This document shows, one piece after another, positions 15,574-22,498 of a stretch of 64,000 nucleotides of DNA (positions are counted from its first letter, which is position 1; each line of letters opens with the position of its first letter). The translations under genes were made by a program, and so were the position numbers. Location of the stretch: NCBI GenBank assembly GCA_965225955.1, contig CBDDBX010000007.1, positions 16,077 to 80,076 of the forward strand, read 5' to 3'. The notes beneath the pieces were generated by a model. It was not told where the DNA came from, made no database searches, and saw only the letters and a program-made list of their open reading frames with translations. The DNA is from CBDDBX01 sp965225955 (GTDB taxonomy: Bacteria; Acidobacteriota; Aminicenantia; UBA2199).

Positions 15574-16827
15574 TTAAAAGTTGGATAACAGATAGTTTGC
15601 ATTCTCTCTGCCAAGTTGTGTTTTGTAACGTTTTTTTCTATCTTTTTTCAAGGGATATGAGTTCCACTGTTTGTGAAACCAGTATACTCCCTCTTCAAGC
15701 TCTTGAACTGACATTCCTGCAGGTTGAAAAACAGCATGGGAACCGTCGTAGAGAGACCAGTCTGTAGTTATTAGTCTGTTCTCTCTCTTAAGTCTGTTAA
15801 ATAGTTCTGTTCCTGGAAAAGGAACCAGAATTACCGGAGCACATACATCTATTTCAATCTCTTCAAAGAAGCTCAGAGTCTCTTCAAATATTGCCGGTGT
15901 GTGGGTGTCAAATCCAAAAAGAGCCGCAGAATCGACAATAACCCCGCGTTTATGGAGTTCATTAACGGCTCTGGCAGTTTCTTCCTGTTTTACAAAACCT
16001 TTGCCTGCAGACTTTAATGCTTTTTCAGAGGAGGTTTCTATTCCAAGCAGAATATAGTTCAGACCCGATTCTACAGCAGCATTCAATAGCTCCTGATCAA
16101 GAGCAAATCTTATGTCTGCTGATGTTGACCACTTAATATTCAGATCTTTAAGGGCAGTAAAGAGTTCCATGCAGTATGACTTGTCTGTTGTAAGATTGTC
16201 GGCTTTTAATTCGATAAAATTCGTATCTATTCTGCTGATCTCTTCAACTACTCTGGATACAGGACGGTACTCCTGGGTATGAAAGAACTTGTTAACAGTG
16301 CAGAATTCACATCTCCCACGACAGCCTCTGGATACTATAACACTGCTTATCCAGTCGTAATCTTTAAGTGAGTAGAGATCCTGCCTGTATGGAACCATAT
16401 TGTCCAGACAGAATGGTGTGTTTGATTTGTAAATCTGTTTCAGAGTTCCTGTAAGATAATCTTTAATAAGATCGTACCATACCTGTTCAGCTTCTCCAAT
16501 TATAACAGAGTCGCCATATTCAAGAGATTCTGAGTGCATGAATGTCGGATGTAAGCCTCCAAGAACGACTGTTTTACCTCTTCTGGTAAACTCCTGCGCA
16601 TGTTTATAACCCTTTAGTGCATCAGGAGTAGAGAACATTATAACAATCAGTTCTGCAGATGTATTGTAGTTTACTCTATTGTTGACTGTTTCATCTATAA
16701 GGGTAATATCTATTTCTTCAGGAGTGGCAGCTGCAAGGGAGAAGATGTTTTGGGGCAGTCCTCCACGACTCTTTTTGTAAGTCTTGAAATCACTCTCTTC
16801 GCAGGCTTTTATAATGTCAATCTTCAT
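15574..16827 (-). CDS. B12-binding-domain radical SAM protein
   Basis: 417 residues, paralogous to the N-terminal 60 percent of the protein at 12858-14927. The radical SAM cysteines fall at the same positions (C169, C173, C176; CRGRCEFC). They share PQNIFSLAAATPEEIDI, VVLGGLHPTF, LIVIMFSTPDALKGY, ADNLTTD, LLGIETSSE, FGFDTH, VPFPGTELFNRL and DWSLYDG. It lacks the membrane and C-terminal modules. AGGAGG precedes the ATG. It is the first gene of a four-gene operon (this gene, TetR, second radical SAM, ABC membrane domain). B12-radical SAM enzymes often methylate or couple unreactive carbons. The substrate here is unknown. Confidence 0.85.
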   Translation of the reverse strand: MKIDIIKACEESDFKTYKKSRGGLPQNIFSLAAATPEEIDITLIDETVNNRVNYNTSAELIVIMFSTPDALKGYKHAQEFTRRGKTVVLGGLHPTFMHSESLEYGDSVIIGEAEQVWYDLIKDYLTGTLKQIYKSNTPFCLDNMVPYRQDLYSLKDYDWISSVIVSRGCRGRCEFCTVNKFFHTQEYRPVSRVVEEISRIDTNFIELKADNLTTDKSYCMELFTALKDLNIKWSTSADIRFALDQELLNAAVESGLNYILLGIETSSEKALKSAGKGFVKQEETARAVNELHKRGVIVDSAALFGFDTHTPAIFEETLSFFEEIEIDVCAPVILVPFPGTELFNRLKRENRLITTDWSLYDGSHAVFQPAGMSVQELEEGVYWFHKQWNSYPLKKDRKKRYKTQLGRENANYLLSNF

Positions 16828-16856
16828 ATTTCCTCCTGTGTGTTTTTTTTGTGTAA

Positions 16857-16889
16857 AACAAGTGTATTGTACATTTGTTCAAAAGTCAA
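16857..16889 (-). promoter_or_regulatory. Promoter with overlapping TetR-type operator
   Basis: On the minus strand TTGACT (16884-16889), 17 bp and TACACT (16861-16866) form a good promoter. AACAAGTGTA, TTG, TACATTTGTT (plus strand 16857-16879) is an inverted repeat with 9 of 10 matching positions that covers the -10 box and part of the spacer. A repressor bound there would block RNA polymerase. The TetR encoded in the operon is the obvious candidate. Confidence 0.65.
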
Positions 16890-16937
16890 CTGCAAATATG
16901 AAAATAAGGAATTTTTAAGGATAAACGGAGAAGAGCT

Positions 16938-16964
16938 GAATGGATAAGGAGGGTTTATCCATTC
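16938..16964. terminator. Perfect 10-bp hairpin downstream of RibD-like gene
   Basis: GAATGGATAA and TTATCCATTC form a perfect stem with a 7-nt loop, just beyond the stop of the RibD-like reductase gene. There is no strong T run, so termination is plausible but not certain. Confidence 0.45.
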
Positions 16965-16981
16965 TATATTATGAAGCTGGT

Positions 16982-17518
16982 TTATTTATATATGATGTCG
17001 TAATCTGTCAATACAACGCCATTCATATATGTTTTGCTCTGAATTAGATTTAATTCAAAATTTGTGTGAGGGGTTCTGAAGAGAGGTTTCCCTTCACCAA
17101 GTAGAAAAGGATTGATTTTTATAGACAATCTGTCTATGAGTCTGTTTTTTAAAAGCAGACCTGCCAACTGACTTCCACCGCATAACCAGATGTCTTTGCC
17201 TTCTCCTTCTTTAAGAATTCTGACAGTTTCGATTTCTTTATCTTTAACAAGAATTACTGAATCTGTGGACTCATATTCAGAAGATCTTGAAAATATATAG
17301 TGCTTCATATTGGGATAAGCTGGCTGTCCTGGTTTCAAACCAAACATAAAACCAAATTCATAGGTTTTTCTTCCCATCAGTACTGTGTCGTAATTTCTTA
17401 AGGTCAGAAAAAAATCATCTGTATGATCCCCTTTAAGTAGAAATCCGTTAACGTTACCATCTGTTGATGATATATATCCATCTGCGCTTGTAGCAATATG
17501 ATAAATAATTTTTCTCAT
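16982..17518 (-). CDS. Dihydrofolate reductase-family protein (RibD C-terminal-like)
   Basis: A 178-residue protein of the DHFR/RibD_C fold. It starts with IIYHIATSADGYIS, has VLMGRKTYEFG near residue 50, and carries DIWLCGGSQLAGLLL and LSIKINPFLLGEGKPLF in the C-terminal half. These are typical of small stand-alone RibD_C reductases, which are NAD(P)H-dependent with unknown substrates. AGAGGT precedes the ATG. It is a single gene, apparently not in an operon with its neighbours, and is not a canonical folate reductase. Confidence 0.85.
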   Translation of the reverse strand: MRKIIYHIATSADGYISSTDGNVNGFLLKGDHTDDFFLTLRNYDTVLMGRKTYEFGFMFGLKPGQPAYPNMKHYIFSRSSEYESTDSVILVKDKEIETVRILKEGEGKDIWLCGGSQLAGLLLKNRLIDRLSIKINPFLLGEGKPLFRTPHTNFELNLIQSKTYMNGVVLTDYDIIYK

Positions 17519-17599
17519 TATATTTTACCTCTTATAACTTATACAGATTATATGTGCTAATTTTCCTTCTATATCAACTGGGACAGGTATATAAGGGGT

Positions 17600-18127
17600 T
17601 CAGAATGAAAGCTCAATAAGCTTTGTAACAGTTCGCCAGTTCCTTGTTGTTGCATCAAGTTTAAGTCGCTTTTCAAAGAAGTTGTTATTCAGTTTCGTTC
17701 TGCCGTAACCTTCAGGGCAATAGAGATATATGCAACTGTTGTAGTAGTGATACTGTTCATTCTGCAGAGCGTATTTGTCAATAATGTTTCTATCAGGTAT
17801 CCCGGGGCCGGAAGAAAGAAATACAACATATGTCTGATTTAGCTGCTCATTGTGGAATGGGCAGTTATCTACAATATCTTTAATATATTCCGGTGTGAAC
17901 GTTAATACAGGAATCTCAAAACCGAAATTCTCATTGATTATATCTTTTATTGTGCTGGAAACTTCAGTCGCTGCTATGTTCTGGTACCGGAGGACAATAT
18001 TTCCACTCTGAACATATGTTTTTATATTCTGAAACCCTGCTGCTTTCAGCGCAAGGCAGAGTTCCGGCATCTTTACTCTGTTCTTACCGGCCACATTGAT
18101 GCCTCTTAAGAGAGAAATCCAGATCAT
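17600..18127 (-). CDS. DUF1697 domain protein
   Basis: A 175-residue protein starting MIWISLLRGINVAGKNRVKM and continuing with LKAAGFQNIKTYVQSGNIVL, the hallmark of DUF1697. The C-terminal RTKLNNNFFEKRL and ATTRNWRTVTKL are also family features. Function is not known for the family. AAGGAG precedes the ATG. It is separated by 80 bp from the RibD-like gene in the same direction. Confidence 0.88.
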   Translation of the reverse strand: MIWISLLRGINVAGKNRVKMPELCLALKAAGFQNIKTYVQSGNIVLRYQNIAATEVSSTIKDIINENFGFEIPVLTFTPEYIKDIVDNCPFHNEQLNQTYVVFLSSGPGIPDRNIIDKYALQNEQYHYYNSCIYLYCPEGYGRTKLNNNFFEKRLKLDATTRNWRTVTKLIELSF

Positions 18128-18279
18128 ATAAAGCTCCTTGGTTTATTGGGATATTTTGACTTATATCAGTATCTCTAATAGAATATGATATTACTGTGGT
18201 TCCTGAATTCCTACAGGTAAATCCTCTTTTTTTCCACAGGGAATAGTCCGGGACATAAGATTTAATCAGGAGATTTATA

Positions 18280-18828
18280 ATGATGAACAGAGAAAGTGCT
18301 CTGGAACTTATTAAAGAGCATCTTAAAACAGATAACCTTGTTAAACACTCAATTGCAACAGAAGCCTGTATGAGGAAGTTTGCTGAAGTCTTTGGAGAAG
18401 ATAAAGATATCTGGGGACTGGCAGGGTTGCTGCACGACCTGGATTATGAATACACTCTTGAATACCCCGATAATCACGGGTTGAAAACTGAAGAGATGTT
18501 AAAGAATTGTGATGTTCCATCAGAAGTGGTACACAGTATTAAAGCTCACAATCTGAAAGCTCCTCTGGAGAGTAAAATGGATAAAGCTCTGTACGCTATT
18601 GATCCAACAACGGGCTTCATTACTGCTGTTGCTCTGATGCATCCTGATAAGAGTTTTGATGTAGTAACTCTTAAAAGAATGAAGAAGCGTTTCAAAGAGA
18701 AGAATTTTGCAAGAGGTGCCTGTAGAGAGCAGATGAAAAGCTGCGAATCCCTCGAAATGCCTCTTGAAGATTTTCTTACCCGCTGTCTTGAAGGCATGGT
18801 TGAATTCAGAGATGAACTCGGCTTGTAG
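18280..18828 (+). CDS. HD-domain (HDIG-type) metal-dependent hydrolase
   Basis: A 182-residue single HD domain. The metal-binding motif is LLHDLDYE near residue 50, with further ligand candidates in NHGLKTEEM and SIKAHN. Proteins of this short type are usually annotated as HDIG hydrolases acting on nucleotides or phosphate esters; the substrate is unknown. AGGAG precedes two adjacent ATG codons (18280 and 18283). It is convergent with the NtrY-like kinase gene; the gap between them is rich in repeats. Confidence 0.8.
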   Translation: MMNRESALELIKEHLKTDNLVKHSIATEACMRKFAEVFGEDKDIWGLAGLLHDLDYEYTLEYPDNHGLKTEEMLKNCDVPSEVVHSIKAHNLKAPLESKMDKALYAIDPTTGFITAVALMHPDKSFDVVTLKRMKKRFKEKNFARGACREQMKSCESLEMPLEDFLTRCLEGMVEFRDELGL

Positions 18829-18874
18829 AAACAGATAAATCAGTATATATGCATATTAGCAATAAATGATAAGA

Positions 18875-18896
18875 GGATGCACGCATATGTGCATCC
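18875..18896. repeat. 22-bp palindromic unit
   Basis: GGATGCAC, loop GCATAT, GTGCATCC form a perfect 8-bp stem. It is followed by CTACA and, five bases later, by the seven-unit 10-bp repeat. It shares its GG...GCAT...CC layout with 2545-2564 and 48964-48983. Confidence 0.55.
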
Positions 18897-18901
18897 CTAC
18901 A

Positions 18902-18971
18902 GGTGTTTGTCTGTGTTTATCTCTAACAATTTGTGTTTGTCTCTGACAGTCTGTGTATGTCCGTGTTCTTT
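18902..18971 (-). repeat. 10-bp phased intergenic repeat, seven units
   Basis: The longest array in the window. Read on the minus strand it is seven contiguous 10-mers, among them GACATACACA, GACTGTCAGA, GACAAACACA, GATAAACACA and GACAAACACC, with no insertions. It lies between convergent genes. Confidence 0.75.
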
Positions 18972-18976
18972 GTGAA

Positions 18977-19009
18977 TTAACTCGGTAACTCGATAATAAA
19001 CTTAGCGCC
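18977..19009 (-). pseudogene. Fossil of a histidine-kinase gene 3' end
   Basis: On the minus strand these 33 bases encode GAKFIIELPS and a stop, identical in protein to the last ten residues of the NtrY-like kinase at 19199. The DNA differs at 7 of 33 positions, all synonymous. This is the remnant of a second, diverged kinase gene or a decayed duplication. Upstream sequence no longer resembles a kinase. The rest of 19010-19198 shows only a TCTCCGC/GCGGAGA stem-loop near 19010-19060. Confidence 0.6.
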
Positions 19010-19198
19010 TCTCCGCAGGAAGGTGGGAACGAAGTGGAAACCGACTATTGGCGGAGATGGGGAAGAACATTTGTGTTCAATCCTTATTCAAAAACATAAG
19101 AGAAACTTACTCTTTTGGTCAAATTGAATCAATAGAAAAACGATATCTTTTAATTACTGGCTTATGGTGAGGTATACTTCAGGAAAGGTTACTGTTAA

Positions 19199-21370
19199 TT
19201 AGCTTGGTAACTCAATAATGAATTTTGCTCCCTTCGGCGAATTATCCACCACTGAAATAAGACCGTTATGCTCCTCTATGATATTGTGGGCAATTGCAAG
19301 TCCAAGTCCTGTTCCTGTGTGTTTTTTTGAGAAATATGGAATAAAGAGTTTCTGTTTGTCTTCATCAGGAATACCGGGACCGTTATCTGAAATCTCTATT
19401 TTAACAAACTGACTCTCTTTTATATATGAGGTGGTAATTTCAATTTCCCCCTGCTTATCCATAGCTTCAATAGCATTATCCAGAATATTAACAAAGATTC
19501 TCTTAATCTGGTCTGTATCAATTTTTAATATAATCGGAAGATCCACTGACAGGTTATCTATAAAAGTTACTCCACTGTAGATAGATGAGTATACAGTTAT
19601 AAGTTTGTCCAGAATCTGGTTAACATCCCCTTTGGTAAACCTGATTTCAGGGAGACGTGCAAAATTAGAGAACTCATCAGCCAGTTTTGTTATGGAGTCG
19701 AGCTCATGAAGTATTATGTTCAGACTGTCATCAACAAGAGTTCTGAATTTCTCTTCCGGCTGGTCCATGGATTTCTGTATTCTCTGTGCAGATATCTGAA
19801 TCGGAGTAAGAGGGTTCTTTATCTCATGGGCAATTCGTTTGGCCACTTCACGCCAGACAAGCTTTCTCTGGGCTTTCATCAACTCTGTAAGGTCTGTCAG
19901 AACAACCAGAAGGCCTGAGAATTTGTTATTAACAGGGTTTCGGGTAGGAGTAATTCTGATGGCAAGATTCAGGACCTTACCTTTGATTTTTATATCAACT
20001 TCCTGTTCATGAAGTTTGAAACGGGCACTGAAAGCTCTTTTTATAATGTCGTTAATTGATATATATGGTGGTTCTGAAAAGATTCTGGACCACTTCTTCT
20101 TCAGGATCTCTCTTCTGGACATAGAGAGCATTCTTTCTGCTTCAGGGTTAAGTTCAATAATTTCCCCTTTGGCATTAATAGCAATAACGCCGGAAGTAAT
20201 ATTTTTCAGAATATTTTCAGTAATGCTCTTACGATGTCTTAGCTCTATAGTTCTTTTATTGAGTTTTTCCCGATGTTCTCTCAGATCAACAACCATCTTG
20301 TTAAACTCTTTAATGAGGATGTTGAATTCATCTTTGGCATTATAATCGATGTTAACATCCAGATTACCTTTGGTGATCTCTGTTGCAGCGTTTACAAGTT
20401 TCTCAATAGGGTTGGTGATTCCTTTTGCAAGAAAATAGCCAAGCCAGGATGCAGAGAAGATTATCAGAATGGTTATCAGGATGAAAAGCAGCATGTATGT
20501 TGTTCTTACATGCTTTTTTATGCTTTTAAGCTGTGAATACTTTATGGCTTCTGTTTCAAAGGTTTTTACGCTCTTTACGTATTTATTAGGGAAGAACTTA
20601 CCTACTACAACAAGAATCTTATCTTCTCCCACCTTGAATGAGGTACCAATTCTGATTATTTCACCATTTTTGAGAGAGTCAATTTTCGTGAATGTATCTG
20701 AGCTCAGACCTCTGTATATATCTTCAAGAGTCAGGTTGTTATACTCTTTAAGAGGAAAAACCGGTTTCATAAAGGAGCGTAACTCTTTCTGATTTTTGTA
20801 AATGTTAATAACATCCAGATGATATAAACTCATCCACTCTCTCAACTTATTTGTGAGATAAGTTCTGTTGGCAGGAGTGTACATCTGTTTATCTTTGATA
20901 TTTTTCTGAACCCGGTTTGTAAAGTGTTTCAACTCATTTATTGACATCTCATAGAAACTCTCTTTCAGTGTACTTGAGAGAGACATCAGTTCATCTGTAT
21001 TGACGTTGAAAATATTACTGATACCTTTGTTAAGAAAATCAGTTGAGAGGAAAAATAGCAGAAGTGTGGGAATAATTGAGAAGGATATAAAGAAGAAGAT
21101 CAGTCTGTTTTTGAATCTGCTGCTTCGGTTGTATATTTTATCTTTTTCGTAATATGACTTAATGATATTACGAAGAAAAATAAAGACAAAAGTAATACTT
21201 ATCAGAATAAGTACTGTATAGAGAGCATAGATAGTAATTGAGTTGCTGATCAGATCCAGGGATACGTCTCTGGTTCTGTCAAGAATAAAGCGTATTACCA
21301 CAACAAGAATGAAAATTATCGCTGCAGAAGCAACAACAATTCTCATCCCCAGGTTTCTGCTTTTATTCAT
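19199..21370 (-). CDS. NtrY-like membrane sensor histidine kinase
   Basis: A 723-residue sensor kinase. Three membrane helices lie in the first 110 residues, then a roughly 180-residue extracytoplasmic region, a fourth helix near 290-312, a HAMP domain (about 315-370), a PAS domain (about 385-490), and HisKA with His515 in RIAHEIKNPLTPIQISAQRIQ. The ATPase domain has NILDNAIEAM, DNGPGIPDEDK and GTGLGLAIAHNI. The HEIKNPLTP box and layout match NtrY/AtoS-type kinases that pair with NtrC-like regulators, but no response regulator is adjacent. It starts 3 bp after the bactofilin stop, so the two are co-transcribed. Confidence 0.9.
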   Translation of the reverse strand: MNKSRNLGMRIVVASAAIIFILVVVIRFILDRTRDVSLDLISNSITIYALYTVLILISITFVFIFLRNIIKSYYEKDKIYNRSSRFKNRLIFFFISFSIIPTLLLFFLSTDFLNKGISNIFNVNTDELMSLSSTLKESFYEMSINELKHFTNRVQKNIKDKQMYTPANRTYLTNKLREWMSLYHLDVINIYKNQKELRSFMKPVFPLKEYNNLTLEDIYRGLSSDTFTKIDSLKNGEIIRIGTSFKVGEDKILVVVGKFFPNKYVKSVKTFETEAIKYSQLKSIKKHVRTTYMLLFILITILIIFSASWLGYFLAKGITNPIEKLVNAATEITKGNLDVNIDYNAKDEFNILIKEFNKMVVDLREHREKLNKRTIELRHRKSITENILKNITSGVIAINAKGEIIELNPEAERMLSMSRREILKKKWSRIFSEPPYISINDIIKRAFSARFKLHEQEVDIKIKGKVLNLAIRITPTRNPVNNKFSGLLVVLTDLTELMKAQRKLVWREVAKRIAHEIKNPLTPIQISAQRIQKSMDQPEEKFRTLVDDSLNIILHELDSITKLADEFSNFARLPEIRFTKGDVNQILDKLITVYSSIYSGVTFIDNLSVDLPIILKIDTDQIKRIFVNILDNAIEAMDKQGEIEITTSYIKESQFVKIEISDNGPGIPDEDKQKLFIPYFSKKHTGTGLGLAIAHNIIEEHNGLISVVDNSPKGAKFIIELPS

Positions 21371-21373
21371 AGG

Positions 21374-21769
21374 CTATTTTTTGTCGCCTTCCTTCTGGTC
21401 AAGATTTATTGCAGCTCTTATGCGGGCACCGTCAGCAATCATAATGCGTTCTGTAAAGATATTGCCAATACATTCGCCCTGAGAAGAAATTTCAACTCTT
21501 GAAGCTTTGATGTTACCTTCTGAAATACCGTCAATTTTTACTGCATTTGCATCTACATCGGCTTTAATTGAGCCATTTTTGCCTATAGTAAGGGTCTTTT
21601 TTACTGAAATTGTTCCTTCCAGTTTACCTTCTACAGTTACATCTTCATCGGAAATAATATTCCCCTTGATATGAATTGTCTTACCCAGATATGATGGTGA
21701 TGCCTGAGTTGACATCCCGGTTTTGGGTTCAGTGCTGAAACTCTGATCCTGTTTTGGTTTAAATGCCAT
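21374..21769 (-). CDS. Bactofilin (polymer-forming cytoskeletal protein)
   Basis: 131 residues. The central region (about 28-120) is a right-handed beta-helix of short repeats: IHIKGNIISDEDVTVEGKLE, LTIGKNGSIKADV, VKIDGISEGNI, VEISSQGECIGNI. This is the bactofilin signature. The N-terminal 27 residues are polar and the C-terminus is charged. Bactofilins self-assemble into non-nucleotide filaments that position cell-wall or signalling proteins. Co-transcription with a membrane kinase suggests a scaffold for it (inference). Confidence 0.92.
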   Translation of the reverse strand: MAFKPKQDQSFSTEPKTGMSTQASPSYLGKTIHIKGNIISDEDVTVEGKLEGTISVKKTLTIGKNGSIKADVDANAVKIDGISEGNIKASRVEISSQGECIGNIFTERIMIADGARIRAAINLDQKEGDKK

Positions 21770-21874
21770 TTTTTATTCCTTTGTAGTTACTTCTTTTGAC
21801 TTCATTATAGCAGAAAAAATAAAAAATCATAAAGACAATTTTTATTTACTTTTGAGGTGGGTTGAGGTCTATGG

Positions 21875-21917
21875 CTGAATACCGCCTCCATCTGGTCAGG
21901 ATGAAAACGGTATTCAG
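21875..21917. other. Perfect 10-bp inverted repeat between bactofilin and Smr genes
   Basis: CTGAATACCG (21875-21884) and CGGTATTCAG (21908-21917) flank a 23-nt loop in the 231-bp gap between two minus-strand genes. It could be a terminator without a clear T run for the M16C-Smr operon, or a regulator site for the bactofilin operon. Confidence 0.4.
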
Positions 21918-22000
21918 GAGAATTAATGAAGAAACTTTCTGTTTATTATGACGGGATTATTTTATAAAAAGTTTCGTTTTGTGATGTGAAAAAATCTATT

Positions 22001-22498
22001 TTACTTATGTTTGAGGTAAAAAATAGCAGCTCCACTCTTTTCTTTGATCTTTTTTTCCCATTTCCATGCCAGAATTTTCCCTTCTCTTATCAGCTGGTGG
22101 GCAAAAAGCTCTATACTGTTTCTCAGAACCGGACCATTCTCTGAATGCAGGCCTTTACCTGTTATTATTCTGACTGTTTTAGTTCTGTTAGAGGCTTCCC
22201 TGTTTATAAAGGAAGTAACTTCAGAAATTGCCTGCTCTTCTGTGAGGCCGTGAAGATCCAGAGTCTCCTGAGGGGGAGGATAGGTGCTGAGTATATGGGA
22301 TTTACTTATTGTATTGTTTCTGGAGGAGCTCTTCTTCTCCTCCATCAGTTTTTTCAGAGATGAATCCCTGGAGGAGGCTTTGAACATCTCTTCAAAGCCC
22401 GGTTCCTCTCCCGCATTTTCATCTCTGAATACTTTTGTGAAATCCAGATCTTCCGGTAAAATACCAGGTTTGTTCTGTGAATTCCTGCTCTTTTTCAT
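22001..22498 (-). CDS. Smr-domain protein
   Basis: 165 residues. The C-terminal half is an Smr (small MutS-related) domain with LDLHGLTEEQAI near residue 82, the TGKGLHSENG loop and a final hydrophobic strand AAIFYLKHK. Stand-alone Smr proteins are nucleases acting on DNA or RNA, including collided-ribosome mRNA. The N-terminal 75 residues are polar and low in complexity. It overlaps the M16C peptidase gene by 4 bp (ATGA), so they are translationally coupled. Confidence 0.88.
   Translation of the reverse strand: MKKSRNSQNKPGILPEDLDFTKVFRDENAGEEPGFEEMFKASSRDSSLKKLMEEKKSSSRNNTISKSHILSTYPPPQETLDLHGLTEEQAISEVTSFINREASNRTKTVRIITGKGLHSENGPVLRNSIELFAHQLIREGKILAWKWEKKIKEKSGAAIFYLKHK

Noticed and set aside
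18902..18971. CRISPR array
   Set aside because: Units are 10 bp, degenerate and contiguous, without unique spacers; no cas genes are present.
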